DNA of 64,000 nucleotides from Microbacterium sp. Clip185 (GCF_028743715.1 NZ_CP117996.1:3224001-3288000); one strand, 5' to 3'. Counted from the first letter of the stretch, positions 52,786 to 62,764 are shown. Notes: a model not told the origin generated them from the letters alone. Numbers and translations: made by a program.

Positions 52786-53771
52786 GCAACTGACCTTTCG
52801 GGGGTGGTGGGGTCGGAGGTGACGACGGCGTCACGGATGCGCAGTCGCTCTCCGATAAGGCCGCCGAGGGCGGTGATCAGCGCGACGGCGATGAGCAGCA
52901 ATGCTGCAGACCATGACTGGTTGCCGCTGGCCGCGAGGAAGGCGGTAGCGATGAGCGGGAGGAATCCGCTGATCGCGCCGGCGAGGTTGTAGCCGAGAGC
53001 GACACCGCTGTACCGCAGGTGCGGGGGGAACAGGTCGGTCAGGAGTGCGCCGGTGACGGCGTAGGCGAGGGTGATCAGGAGGATGCCGAGCGTGACGGCC
53101 GCGATGACGCCGATGGGGTTGTGGGTGTCGATGAGCCAGAACAGCGGGAATGCTGCGATGGCGGTGAGGAGGGAGCCGACGAGGGTCATGCGTCCCGGTC
53201 CGAAGCGTTCGGCGAGGCGGCCGGCGTAGATCGTCATCGGGATCTGCGCGACGGCGGCGATGAGGGTCGCGTTGACCATGAGCCCGCGGTCCAGTCCCAA
53301 GGTGTTGGAGCCGTAGCTGACGACGAAGGTCGTCATCATGTAGAACCCTCCGACACCGAGCAGTGCGGCGGCGATGGCCACGAGCAGTCGCCCCCATGCC
53401 TTGGTGAACACCTGCAGCGCCGGGACTTTGACTCGCTCGTCCTGCTGAACCAGCTGGGTGAAGACCGGAGACTCCTCGACCTTCATACGGATGTAGAGCG
53501 CCACGGCGAGCAGCGGGAACGCGGCGAGGAACGGGATACGCCAGCCCCACGCGTCGAACGTCTCGGGAGGGAGCATCAGCACCAGCGCGAACGCGCTCGA
53601 GGACAGCAGCGTCCCCACCGGTGAGCCGATCTGGACGAGGGCGGCGTACCGGCCCCGCTTTTCGATGGGGGCGTGTTCCACGGCGATGGTGACCGCGCCA
53701 CCCCACTCCCCGCCGACGGCGAGTCCTTGCACGAGGCGAAGAACCGCGAGCATGATCGGGGCTGCCACCCC
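52782..53771 (-). pseudogene. MHS/MFS transporter, 5'-truncated
   Basis: The remaining ~330 codons correspond to helices 4-12 of a metabolite:H+ symporter: MLAVLRLVQGLAVGGEWGGA, then EHAPIEKRGRYAALVQIGSP, characteristic of MHS permeases. The first ~110 residues, including the start and the first helices, are missing. Homology stops near VGVAAPIM at about 53771, where the frame runs into an unrelated transposase coding on the opposite strand. The gene is therefore inactive unless the junction is an assembly artefact. It precedes the M20 hydrolase in the same operon. Confidence 0.85.
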
Positions 53772-55160
53772 GACAGCCGCTACAAGGCCATCGCCCGGAC
53801 CCTCTACGCCCAGCTCACCCCCGAGACCCGCGAGTACCTCGGCATCGCCGGCCTCACCGGCAATTCCCGTACCTGGTACGGACGGTACTGGCGGGCAGTC
53901 AACCGCATCTTTGAGCTCACCTATCCGTGGGAAGTCAACCGCAAGTCGCACGCCACCGCCGAGGCGTACCAGGTGGCGCTCGACAGCTACTCACAGAAGA
54001 AACGCGACCGCAGCGACTACCTGATGAACCTGCTCGTCCAGGCACCCCTCGGACGGCTCCCACAGGAGATCCGCGACACGTACGCCGGCAACGTCGCTCT
54101 CGACGCCACCCTCATCGAAATCGCCGGGCGCACCAACCCCAACGCCTCCAGCGTGGACCTACCCCGCCGCAATCTCGACGCCATGGCCGGCGCCTACCGC
54201 CGCGGCGGGAACCACGACGGCCAAGGGGCGAAGACCGACAAGGCCGGCTGGGAGATGGAGACCGTGGTCACCGTCCCCAACTCCCCCAAGCAGCCGCAGA
54301 GCTTCCCCATCCTCACCACGGCGCTCGCGCTCCACCACCCCGGACGAACCAAGCACGGGCCGCGCATCGCGATGGAGTTCCACGCCAACAAGTTCGACGA
54401 GCGGGGCCTCATACTCGTCGACCGCCTCTACAACGGCTCCAAGGCACACCGCTTCCAGAAGCCGACCCGCCAGATGGGCTTCCGCCACGTGTACGACTAC
54501 AAACTGAAGCAGACCGGTCGCCAGGGCGGCGTCGACGACGTCATCCTCGTCGACGGCCGCCTGTACGTAAAGTGGATGCCCGAGCACCTGCAGACCGTCC
54601 GCGCCGACTTCAAGGCCGGACTGATCACTCGGGAGGTGCACGACAAGCGTCTCGCCAGCCGAGCCCAATACGAACTGAAAGACAAGGGACGCCCAGACGC
54701 CGACGGCCGACAGTACTTCTTCTACCCCGACCTGCGGAAGGTGATGTGCTTCGACCCCGCCACCGGCAACCGTCTCACCCGCACCCCGAAGACACCGACC
54801 ACCTTCCTACTGTCCCCGGACGACGCTGTGTCGATGCGCATCATCCGCCACCTCAACCGTTTCGCGTACAAGACCCCCGAGTGGCGCGAGTGGTACGGCA
54901 TGCGGAGTCACGTCGAGTCCAACAACCAGTACGTCAAGGCCGACGCAGAGACCGACCTCGGCAACCCGGACAAGCACCGTCCCCGCGGGTACGCCTTCCA
55001 GGCCTTCAACGCCGCCATCGCCTTCGCCGTCGCGAACATGCGCCGCATCGTCAGCTTCATCCAGGCACAGGCGATGAAGGTCCTGGACGCCAGGACCCTT
55101 CAGCGCGCCCGCCGCCGAACCGACGAACTCGGTAACCGGCTCCCACACCGCGACCTGTAG
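53769..55160 (+). pseudogene. DDE transposase-like protein, 5'-truncated
   Basis: About 463 codons of a transposase remain, starting at DSRYKAIARTLYAQLTP. The likely DDE triad lies in VALDATLIEIAG, LILVDRLYNGSKAH and MRSHVESNNQYVK. The region between the second and third residues contains a long basic insertion. No ATG is available at the 5' end, because the frame enters antisense MHS transporter sequence. The N-terminal DNA-binding part is presumably lost. No terminal inverted repeats are identifiable around 53760 or 55160-55300. The IS family is not identified with confidence. Confidence 0.65.
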
Positions 55161-55191
55161 GCGCCGACCTCCCCAGAACTGAACACACGCA

Positions 55192-55223
55192 CACGAGTAG
55201 CCCGAGCAATCGGGCTACTCGTG
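55192..55223 (+). terminator. Terminator after the transposase
   Basis: A perfect 13-bp stem (CACGAGTAGCCCG) with a 6-base loop, followed by GTTGCCGTTTG, lies 32 bases after the stop. Confidence 0.8.
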
Positions 55224-55293
55224 TTGCCGTTTGAGGGGACAACGCGCCACCACGAGCATCGCCGACGACGTCACCGCCGGTTTCAGGGCACAG

Positions 55294-55339
55294 ACGACGG
55301 AGCCGGTTGGTGCTTCTCAGCACCAACCGGCTCCGTCGT
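55294..55339. terminator. Strong hairpin downstream of tRNA-Leu
   Basis: A perfect 21-bp stem beginning ACGACGGAGCCGG closes a 4-base loop, 48 bases beyond the tRNA 3' end. It is probably the tRNA transcript terminator and may also act on plus-strand readthrough. Confidence 0.8.
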
Positions 55340-55387
55340 TGTATTTCCGAACACTTTGGGCATGTTTTTCCAAACAGGCCCTATCTG

Positions 55388-55471
55388 TGCGCGAGGGGGG
55401 AGTTGAACCCCCACGCCCTTTCGGGCACTGGCACCTGAAGCCAGCGCGTCTGCCTATTCCGCCACTCGCGC
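55388..55471 (-). tRNA. tRNA-Leu (anticodon CAG)
   Basis: The 84-nucleotide class II tRNA has acceptor GCGCGAG paired with CTCGCGC, anticodon loop TTCAGGT, a long variable arm (TGCCCGAAAGGGCG) and T-arm GGGGGTTCAACTCCCCC. The CCA end is not encoded. The 3' end faces the accessory region, a usual target for integrating elements. Confidence 0.95.
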
Positions 55472-55632
55472 GAGTCGCCCATCACAGATGCGCGAACTCA
55501 ACCTGCCGATCGTATCACGCCCGATGACCACCCAAGAAGTCGGCGACGCAGCCCTCCTGCGGAAGTCCTGCATGGCCTGTTCAGCCCGTACAACTACGAT
55601 GGTGCCACCCGTCCAGCCGCCTGAGGAGTCGC

Positions 55633-56379
55633 GTGGGACTACTTGACAGCTTCGAGAGAGGTCTCGAGCGCGCCGTGAACGGCGCGTTCGCCAAGACCTT
55701 CCGCAGCGGCGTCCAGCCGGTCGACATCGCCTCCGCCCTGCGCAGCGAGCTCGACACGAAGGCCGCCGTCGTCTCGCGCGAGCGCATCCTGGCGCCCAAC
55801 ACCCTCACGGTGCAGCTGGCTCCGGCGGACTACGAGCGGATGCGGGCGCTCGGCGCCTCGCTGACCGACGAGCTCGACGCGCTCGTGAACAAGCACGCCC
55901 GCGCACAGGGCTACACGTTCGCCGGACCCCTCTCGATCTCGCTGTCGAGCAGCGCGAATCTGTCGACCGGTCAGGTGCGCGTCGAGTCCTCGACCGCCGC
56001 GGGCCGGGTCGCCTGGAGCGCCGTGCTCGACATCGCGGGCAAGCGGCATCCTCTCACCGCATCCCGCACCGTGATCGGCCGCGGCAGCGACGCCGACATC
56101 ACGATCGCCGACTCGGGCACGAGCCGCAAGCACGTCGAGATCCTCTGGGACGGCGAGCGGGCGATGGTGCGCGACCTCGGCTCGACCAACGGCACGAAGC
56201 TCAACGGTCGGAAGATCGACGAGGCTCCGTTGCCTCCCGACGCGACCGTGTCCATCGGACGCACCGACATCGTCTTCCGCATCGTCGCCCAGGCGACCGG
56301 GGGTCGTGCGGCGCCCGTCGACGACGACGCGACACGCGCCTTCTCGCTCGACGACATCGACCGCTGGGGGAAGGCCTGA
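55633..56379 (+). CDS. fhaA: FhaA-type protein: DUF3662 plus FHA domain
   Basis: The 248-residue protein has an N-terminal DUF3662 domain (residues 1-110, MGLLDSFERGLERAVNGAF) and a C-terminal FHA domain with GRGSDADI, SRKHVEI and GSTNGTKLNG. FHA domains bind phosphothreonine. In mycobacteria FhaA binds the PknB-phosphorylated pseudokinase MviN/MurJ and regulates peptidoglycan synthesis. The linker between domains is much shorter than in M. tuberculosis. The start is GTG 55633 after GAGGAG. It heads the cell-wall signalling operon. Confidence 0.93.
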   Translation: MGLLDSFERGLERAVNGAFAKTFRSGVQPVDIASALRSELDTKAAVVSRERILAPNTLTVQLAPADYERMRALGASLTDELDALVNKHARAQGYTFAGPLSISLSSSANLSTGQVRVESSTAAGRVAWSAVLDIAGKRHPLTASRTVIGRGSDADITIADSGTSRKHVEILWDGERAMVRDLGSTNGTKLNGRKIDEAPLPPDATVSIGRTDIVFRIVAQATGGRAAPVDDDATRAFSLDDIDRWGKA

Positions 56380-56900
56380 TGAACGAGCTTCCGCTTCTAC
56401 TGCTGCAGATCGGCTTCCTGCTGCTGCTGTGGTTCTTCGTCTTCGCCGTCGTGTACTCGCTGCGCGCCGACCTCTTCGGCGTACGCGTGCGCAAGATGCC
56501 CGAACAGGCTGCTGCTGCGGCTCCGGCACCCGCCGCGGCAGCCACCGCGCCGGTCGCCCCGAAGGCGTCGCCGCGCAAGTCGTCCAAGGGACAGAAGGCG
56601 ACGACGGATGCGGTCTCGCGCATCGTCATCACGAGCGGGCCGAAGGCGGGCCTCGAGCTTCCGCTGGGCACGGAGCCGCTCACGATCGGTCGCTCGAGCG
56701 AATCAGGTCTCGTCATCCGCGACGACTACACCTCCAGCCACCACGCGCGTCTCATGCTCTGGGGCGACCAGTGGATGATCCAGGATCTCGACTCCACAAA
56801 CGGCACCTGGCATGACGGCGAGCGCGTCGCGAGCCCCGTCCCGGTGCTGGTCGGCGCCCCGATCAAGGTCGGCGCGACGACCTTCGAGCTCCAGGGCTGA
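56379..56900 (+). CDS. fhaB: FhaB/FipA-type FHA domain membrane protein
   Basis: The 173-residue protein has one N-terminal membrane span (residues ~5-27), an Ala/Lys-rich linker and a C-terminal FHA domain with IGRSSESGL, SSHHARL and DSTNGTWHDG. The mycobacterial counterpart is recruited by phospho-signals at the division site. The ATG overlaps the fhaA stop by one base. Confidence 0.93.
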   Translation: MNELPLLLLQIGFLLLLWFFVFAVVYSLRADLFGVRVRKMPEQAAAAAPAPAAAATAPVAPKASPRKSSKGQKATTDAVSRIVITSGPKAGLELPLGTEPLTIGRSSESGLVIRDDYTSSHHARLMLWGDQWMIQDLDSTNGTWHDGERVASPVPVLVGAPIKVGATTFELQG

Positions 56901-56909
56901 TCCGTCGAG

Positions 56910-58142
56910 ATGGTCTTCCAGGGCTCCAGCGCCGCACTCTCGCACACCGGAAAGGTGCGCTCGAACAATCAGGACTCCGGGTACGCCGGTTCCAACCTGT
57001 TCGTGGTGGCGGACGGCATGGGCGGTCACGCCGGCGGTGACGTGGCCTCGAGCCTCGCGATCGCCCGCATCGCCCAACTCGATCGCCCGTTCGCATCGAC
57101 GGTGGATGCCGAGCGCGCCCTGCAGCAGGCAGTGACCGACACCGCCGGCGACATCATCGACACGGTCCGCGTGCGTCCGGCCCTCGCTGGTATGGGAACC
57201 ACCGTCAGTGCGCTGCTGATGGTCGACGACTACGCGGTCATCGCCCACATCGGCGACTCCCGCATCTACCTGTTCCGCGACGGCGCGATGACGCAGATCA
57301 CGACGGACCACACGTTCGTCCAGCGCCTCGTCGACTCCGGCCGCATCACGCCGGAAGAGGCGCGGTACCACCCCCGGCGCTCGGTGCTCATGCGCGTGCT
57401 CGGCGACATGGATCCCGATCCCGAGATCGACACGTTCATCATGCCGACGCGTCCGGGTGACCGGTGGCTGCTGTGCTCGGACGGCCTGTCGGGCGTCGTC
57501 GACGACACCCACACGCAGAAGGCCCTCGCTGCGGGCCAGGCTCCCGCCCGCACCGCGGATCTGCTGCTGAAGCAGGCGCTGGATGCGGGCGCTCCCGACA
57601 ACGTCACGGTCGTCATCGTCGACATCGGGGGCCACCATCCGGTCTTCTCGGGAACACCCACCATCGTCGGCTCGGCCTCGAACCCCACCGGCGTCGTGGT
57701 GCCCGCCGCCCGCCCGGGCCGCTCCTCGTGGCTGCATCCGGGACGACAGGCGGCGAACGAACCCACCCACTTCGAGCCGGCTCCGGAGTTCCTCGAGGAG
57801 CTCATCGAGGAGGACCGCCGCCGCGCCCGTCGCCGGCGCATCGGCTGGCTCGTCGGGCTGCTGCTCGTTCTCGCCGCCCTCGCCGGTGCCGCCTTCGCGG
57901 GCTACAGCTGGACGCAGACGCGCTACTACGTCGGGGCGGACGACGACTCCGTCGTGATCTACCAGGGCGTGCAACAGGGCATCGGACCGATCTCCCTGTC
58001 CAGCGTCTACGAAGACACCGACATCGCTCTGGCCGATCTCAGTCCGTTCGACCGGCAGAGCGTGGAGTCCACCATCTCGGCCCGCTCCCTCGCGGACGCC
58101 CAATTGATCGTCGACCGACTCCGACAGGCAGAGGGGCAGTGA
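56910..58142 (+). CDS. pstP: PP2C-type Ser/Thr phosphatase (PstP)
   Basis: The 410-residue protein has an N-terminal PP2C domain (residues ~8-235) with RSNNQDSGY, VADGMGGHAGG, VIAHIGDSRIYLFR, LCSDGLSGVV and GAPDNVTVVIVD, the metal-binding motifs of the family. A juxtamembrane linker, one membrane span (~312-332) and a short external domain follow. It reverses PknA/PknB phosphorylation. Its stop overlaps the rodA start. Confidence 0.95.
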   Translation: MVFQGSSAALSHTGKVRSNNQDSGYAGSNLFVVADGMGGHAGGDVASSLAIARIAQLDRPFASTVDAERALQQAVTDTAGDIIDTVRVRPALAGMGTTVSALLMVDDYAVIAHIGDSRIYLFRDGAMTQITTDHTFVQRLVDSGRITPEEARYHPRRSVLMRVLGDMDPDPEIDTFIMPTRPGDRWLLCSDGLSGVVDDTHTQKALAAGQAPARTADLLLKQALDAGAPDNVTVVIVDIGGHHPVFSGTPTIVGSASNPTGVVVPAARPGRSSWLHPGRQAANEPTHFEPAPEFLEELIEEDRRRARRRRIGWLVGLLLVLAALAGAAFAGYSWTQTRYYVGADDDSVVIYQGVQQGIGPISLSSVYEDTDIALADLSPFDRQSVESTISARSLADAQLIVDRLRQAEGQ

Positions 58143-59524
58143 TGACCGCCGAAGCCCCCACGACCGACACCTCCGTACTGCGGGCACTGCGCCGCATCCG
58201 GATGCCGCAGAAGCAGCGCAACCGCGAGCTCGGGCTGCTCCTGTTCGCCCTGGCGATCAACGGCGCCGCCGTCGCGCTGGTGCAGCTGGGCGCGAAGGGG
58301 GCGATCGACCCGAGCTTCCTCTACTACTCGGGCGGGCTCGGCGTGCTCGCTCTCGCCCTGCACATCGTGCTGCGCTTCGTCGCGCACGACGCCGATCCGT
58401 TCGTGGTCCCGATCGCGACCGTGCTGACCGGACTCGGCCTCGCGATGATCTATCGCATCGACATCGAGATCGACAGCCAGGGCTGGTCGGCCGCCTCCAC
58501 GCGGCAGATCGTGTGGGCGGCGATCGCGATCGCCGCGGCCATCGCGGTCGTGCTCTTCCTGCGCAACTACCGCGTGCTCTTCCGCTACACGTACGTCTCC
58601 GGCTTCATCGGCGTCGCGCTGCTGCTCCTGCCGTTCGTTCCGGGCCTCGGCACCAACCAGAACGCCGATGTCTGGGTCAGCCTCGGATTCTTCTCGTTCC
58701 AGCCGGGAGAGCTCGCGAAGCTCGCCCTGGCGGTGTTCTTCGCCGGCTACCTCGTGCGCACGCGAGAGAGCCTGACGTCCGTGGGCAAGAAGTTCCTCGG
58801 CATCACCTGGCCGCGTGCGCGCGACCTCGGCCCCATCCTCGTCGTGTGGCTCGTCTCGCTGGGCATCATCGTGCTGCAGCGCGACCTCGGCACGGGCCTG
58901 CTGATCTTCGGCATGTTCGTCGCGATGCTCTACGTCGCGACCGGCAAGACGGGGTGGGTGCTGCTGGGTGTGGGGCTCGCCGTCGCCGGCGCCGTCGCGG
59001 CATCCCAGGTCCTGACCTACGTCGGATGGCGCTTCGCCAACTGGCTCGACGCGTTCAACCCCGACATCATCGACCGCACCGGCGGCAGCTACCAGCTCGT
59101 GCAGGGGATCTTCGGCCTCGCTCACGGCGGTCTGCTGGGCACGGGCCTCGGCCAGGGCCGACCCTCGATCACCCCGCTGGCGCAGAGCGACTACATCTTC
59201 CCGAGTCTCGGCGAAGAGATCGGTCTGATCGGCGTCTTCGCGATCCTCTGCCTGTACATGGTGTTCACCAGCCGTGGACTGCGCGTCGGTGTCGCGGGCC
59301 AAGACGACTTCGGCAAGCTGCTCGCGACGGGACTCTCGTTCACCATCGCCCTGCAGGTGTTCATCATGGTCGGCGGCGTGACCCGGGTCATCCCGCTCAC
59401 GGGTCTGACGACGCCGTTCCTCGCCGCGGGCGGCTCCTCCCTCGTGGCGAACTGGATCATCGTCGCGCTCATCCTGCGGATCTCGGATGCGGTGCGCAAT
59501 CAGCCCCGGGTGGTGATCGGATGA
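58142..59524 (+). CDS. rodA: SEDS glycosyltransferase RodA/FtsW
   Basis: The 460-residue protein has ten to twelve spans and the SEDS signature. LGFFSFQPGELAKLALAVFF comes mid-protein. The catalytic-region Asp is in QRDLGTGLLIFGMF, and the late loop is GLAHGGLLGTGLGQG then DYIFPSLGEEIGLIG. It polymerises lipid II into glycan strands, working with the class B PBP encoded next. The order FHA-PstP-RodA-PbpA-PknA-PknB is conserved in actinobacteria. Confidence 0.95.
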   Translation: MTAEAPTTDTSVLRALRRIRMPQKQRNRELGLLLFALAINGAAVALVQLGAKGAIDPSFLYYSGGLGVLALALHIVLRFVAHDADPFVVPIATVLTGLGLAMIYRIDIEIDSQGWSAASTRQIVWAAIAIAAAIAVVLFLRNYRVLFRYTYVSGFIGVALLLLPFVPGLGTNQNADVWVSLGFFSFQPGELAKLALAVFFAGYLVRTRESLTSVGKKFLGITWPRARDLGPILVVWLVSLGIIVLQRDLGTGLLIFGMFVAMLYVATGKTGWVLLGVGLAVAGAVAASQVLTYVGWRFANWLDAFNPDIIDRTGGSYQLVQGIFGLAHGGLLGTGLGQGRPSITPLAQSDYIFPSLGEEIGLIGVFAILCLYMVFTSRGLRVGVAGQDDFGKLLATGLSFTIALQVFIMVGGVTRVIPLTGLTTPFLAAGGSSLVANWIIVALILRISDAVRNQPRVVIG

Positions 59525-60981
59525 CCCGCGAAGTCCGCCGGCTCAGCTTCGTGATGCTGGCCATGTTCCTCGTGCTGTTCGGTTCGACCAGCGTCATCCA
59601 GGTGTTCCAGGCGTCGACTCTGGCCGAAAACGGCGAGAACCGGCGCGCGCTGTACGACTCGTACGAGATCCAGCGCGGCTCGATCATCGCCAGCGGCGCG
59701 GCCATCGCGTCCTCCAGCCCGAGCAACGACGTCTACAGCTGGCAGCGCAGCTACACGGACGCCGACATGTGGTCCCCGGTGACCGGATACATCAATGCGG
59801 CGCTGGGATCGGCGACGGGCATCGAACAGGCCATGAACCGGGAGCTCTCGGGCACCGGCGGCGGCCAGTTCTTCTCCCGCGTCGAGCAGATCTTCACCGG
59901 GCAGCCCCCGCAGGGATCCAACGTCGTCCTCTCGGTCGACGCGAACGTGCAGAAGGCGGCGTACGACGCGCTGGGCGACCTGCAGGGCGCCGTCGTGGCG
60001 ATCGAGCCGAAGACCGGCCGCATCCTCGCGATGGTCTCCAAGCCCGGCTACGACACCAACCTGCTCGCCTCGCACGATCTGGGTGCGGTGCAGGCCTCGT
60101 ACAACGATCTCGTCAACAACGCGCTGCAGCCGATGTCCAACCGCGCCATCGGGGGCAGGATGAACCCGCCGGGATCGACCTTCAAGCTCGTCGTCGCCTC
60201 CGCCGCTCTGGCCTCGGGCAACTGGACCCTCCAGTCCACGCTGCCGAACGTCGCCAGCTACACGCTTCCCGGAACCTCCACCGCCATCAGCAACGCCGGC
60301 GGCGGAGCGTGCGGGCCGGGCGAGACCGTGACCCTCGCCGACGCCCTGCGCCTGAGCTGCAACATCCCGATGGCGGAGCTCGCCGTCCAGCTCGGCGACG
60401 ACGCGATCCGCGCCGAGGCGGAGAAGTACGGCTTCAACAAGTCGTTCGCCACGCCCGTGGACTCCACGCCCTCGGTGTATCCCACCGCCGCGCTCAGTGA
60501 CGACAAGACCGCGCTCACCGGGTTCGGTCAGGGCGACGTCCGCGCGACGCCGCTGCAGATGGCCATGGTCTCGGCCGGCATCGCGAACGGCGGGATGGTC
60601 ATGAATCCCCAGATGGTGGACCAGGTCATCGGTCCGGATCTCTCGGTGCAGCAGCAGTTCGAGCCGACCGAGTTCGGGCGGGCGCTGAACGAGGATCTCG
60701 CGAACCAGCTGGCGAGCGCGATGGTCGCCAATGTCAGTGACGGCGTGGCGTCGAATGCAAGAATAGACGGAGTCGAAGTGGGCGGTAAGACGGGTACGGC
60801 GGAGAACGGCGGGTCCAACCCGTACACGCTCTGGTTCACCGGTTTCGCGCCCGCTGAAGACCCCGAGGTCGCGGTCGCAGTGGTCGTCGAGAACGGCGGC
60901 GGGCAAGGTCAGTCGGGCAGCGGTAACTCCATCGCAGCGCCCATTGCAAAGAAGGTCATGGAGGCGGTGCTGGGACGATGA
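59521..60981 (+). CDS. pbpA: Class B penicillin-binding protein PbpA
   Basis: The 486-residue transpeptidase has an N-terminal membrane anchor (residues ~8-28) and a dimerisation domain. The transpeptidase domain has the nucleophile Ser219 in GSTFK, a second motif SCN (~LRLSCNIPMAE), and KTGTAE near residue 423. It crosslinks peptidoglycan with RodA. ATG 59521 overlaps the rodA stop, and its own stop overlaps the kinase start. Confidence 0.96.
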   Translation: MTREVRRLSFVMLAMFLVLFGSTSVIQVFQASTLAENGENRRALYDSYEIQRGSIIASGAAIASSSPSNDVYSWQRSYTDADMWSPVTGYINAALGSATGIEQAMNRELSGTGGGQFFSRVEQIFTGQPPQGSNVVLSVDANVQKAAYDALGDLQGAVVAIEPKTGRILAMVSKPGYDTNLLASHDLGAVQASYNDLVNNALQPMSNRAIGGRMNPPGSTFKLVVASAALASGNWTLQSTLPNVASYTLPGTSTAISNAGGGACGPGETVTLADALRLSCNIPMAELAVQLGDDAIRAEAEKYGFNKSFATPVDSTPSVYPTAALSDDKTALTGFGQGDVRATPLQMAMVSAGIANGGMVMNPQMVDQVIGPDLSVQQQFEPTEFGRALNEDLANQLASAMVANVSDGVASNARIDGVEVGGKTGTAENGGSNPYTLWFTGFAPAEDPEVAVAVVVENGGGQGQSGSGNSIAAPIAKKVMEAVLGR

Positions 60982-62720
60982 GGCCGACACAGGGAGCGAC
61001 GTTCGGTGGGCGTTACGAGCTGGATTCGCGCATCGCCATCGGCGGTATGGGCGAGGTCTGGGAAGCCACTGACCACGTCATCGGGCGCACGGTGGCGATC
61101 AAGATCCTCAAGGACGAGTACATGGGGGACCCCGGGTTCCTCGAGCGGTTCCGCGCGGAGGCGCGCCATGCCGCACTCGTGAACCACGAGGGGATCGCCA
61201 GCGTCTTCGATTACGGCGAGGAGAACGGATCCGCGTTCCTGGTCATGGAGCTCGTTCCCGGCGAGGCGCTGTCGACCATCCTCGAGCGCGAGGGCTCACT
61301 GTCCACGGACAAGACGCTCGACATCGTCGCGCAGACCGCATCCGCGCTGCAGGCCGCACACGCCGCCGGCCTCGTGCACCGCGACATCAAGCCGGGAAAC
61401 CTGCTCATCACGCCCGACGGGCGCGTGAAGATCACCGACTTCGGAATCGCGCGCATCGCCGACCAGGTGCCGTTGACGGCGACCGGTCAGGTCATGGGCA
61501 CGGTGCAGTACCTCTCGCCCGAGCAGGCGTCGGGTCATCCCGCATCCCCCGCGACCGACATCTACTCGCTCGGCATCGTCGCGTACGAGTGCCTCGCGGG
61601 CAAGCGTCCCTTCACGGGCGAGTCGCAGGTCGCGATCGCGATGGCGCAGATCAACGAGCAGCCGCCGGCGCTGCCGCCCACGGTGGCGGTTCCCGTGCAG
61701 AACCTCGTCATGGCGATGATCGCCAAGAAGCCCGAGGAGCGTCCCGCATCCGCCGCCGCCGTCGCCCGCGCTGCCAGCGCGCTGCGCCGCGGCGACGTGA
61801 CGGCCGCCACGGTCGCGGTGCCCGCCATCGGCGGCGCCGTGGGCGCGGACGATGCCACCCAGCTGCTCGGGGTCGGCGAGACGCAGGCGGCGACGCAGCT
61901 TCTGAGCGCCTCCACCGCGGCGTCCCCGGTGGACGAGCCCGCCAAGCGCAAGCGCAGCCCCTGGACCTGGCCGCTCGTCGCCCTCATCGTGCTGCTCCTG
62001 ATCGTGCTGGGCGGAACCCTGTGGGCGATCTTCGGCAACCAGAGCGCGGATCCCGGACCGACCGGAACCAGCACGCGCACGACGGCGACCACTCCGTCGT
62101 CGACGCCCACCCCGAGCAAGACGACCGTGGATGTCGCCGCGCTCGACCTGGTGGGCAAGAGCTGTGAAGAGGCAACGGGACTCGCGCAGGGAGCAGGGCT
62201 GCTGGCCTCCTGCACGCCCGGCAATTCCGCGCCGAGCCCCGACCAGGTCGGCCTGGTCTACAGCGTGAGCCCGACCGGGAACGCGCCCGAGGGCTCGCAG
62301 CTCACCCTGACGGTTTACGCCGACCAGACGCCGATCGGAGCTCCCGCGATGCCGCGCATCGAGGTCAACGGCGCGAAGGCGGAGACGGTGACGGCGGGCT
62401 CCACCGTGCAGATCAACTGGGAAGGCTTCACGTGCCCGTCCGGTACCGGGTCGGTCGTGAGCTACAACTTCACCGCGGTCAACGGCATCTTCACCTCAAC
62501 GGGTCAGTCCACGGCCGCCGCCGGACCCAACCAGCGTCCGATCCCGCTCGAGGTCGGGACGAACACCGGACAGGCGCTCATCGTCAGCTACACCGTGACC
62601 TGCTCCGGCTCGGGCGACGGCACGACGCGCAACTCGGAGACGTCGCCGCAGGCCCAGGCCAACGTGCAGTCCTCGTCGCCGTCACCGACACCCACCAGCC
62701 CCCTCCTGGGCGGGAACTGA
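60978..62720 (+). CDS. pknA: Ser/Thr protein kinase with one PASTA domain (PknA-like)
   Basis: The 580-residue kinase has a Gly-rich loop GGMGEVWEA, Lys42, catalytic Asp136 in HRDIKPGN, DFG at 154-156, and APE replaced by SPE in YLSPEQ. A membrane span lies at ~327-350. The external part has one PASTA-like unit (GKSCEEATGLAQGAGLLASC) and then a Ser/Thr-rich Ig-like tail. Mycobacterial PknA lacks PASTA, so this is the PknA position with a different sensor. Confidence 0.92.
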   Translation: MRPTQGATFGGRYELDSRIAIGGMGEVWEATDHVIGRTVAIKILKDEYMGDPGFLERFRAEARHAALVNHEGIASVFDYGEENGSAFLVMELVPGEALSTILEREGSLSTDKTLDIVAQTASALQAAHAAGLVHRDIKPGNLLITPDGRVKITDFGIARIADQVPLTATGQVMGTVQYLSPEQASGHPASPATDIYSLGIVAYECLAGKRPFTGESQVAIAMAQINEQPPALPPTVAVPVQNLVMAMIAKKPEERPASAAAVARAASALRRGDVTAATVAVPAIGGAVGADDATQLLGVGETQAATQLLSASTAASPVDEPAKRKRSPWTWPLVALIVLLLIVLGGTLWAIFGNQSADPGPTGTSTRTTATTPSSTPTPSKTTVDVAALDLVGKSCEEATGLAQGAGLLASCTPGNSAPSPDQVGLVYSVSPTGNAPEGSQLTLTVYADQTPIGAPAMPRIEVNGAKAETVTAGSTVQINWEGFTCPSGTGSVVSYNFTAVNGIFTSTGQSTAAAGPNQRPIPLEVGTNTGQALIVSYTVTCSGSGDGTTRNSETSPQAQANVQSSSPSPTPTSPLLGGN

Positions 62721-62730
62721 GCGCAAGCCG

Positions 62731-62764
62731 CCGACTCGCCCCGGATTCTGCCAGGGCGGGTCGG
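62731..62764 (+). terminator. Hairpin between pknA and pknB
   Basis: An 11-bp stem with one G-T pair (CCGACTCGCCC with 62754-62764) closes a 12-base loop. It overlaps the region just before a TAGGCT element (62766-62771), so it may separate pknA termination from a pknB promoter. Confidence 0.55.

Larger units (their letters stand above)
55161..55387. other. Intergenic segment between transposase and tRNA-Leu
   Basis: It contains two terminator-like hairpins (55192-55223 and 55294-55339) and no gene. The lower-GC stretch 55340-55387, with TTTCCGAACACTTTGG, adjoins the tRNA 3' end. Confidence 0.5.

Noticed and set aside
53769..55160. Intact insertion sequence
   Set aside because: The transposase lacks its 5' end and no terminal inverted repeats or target duplication could be found.
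55294..55339. Transposon inverted repeat end
   Set aside because: The two arms form one tight hairpin next to tRNA-Leu, better explained as a terminator.
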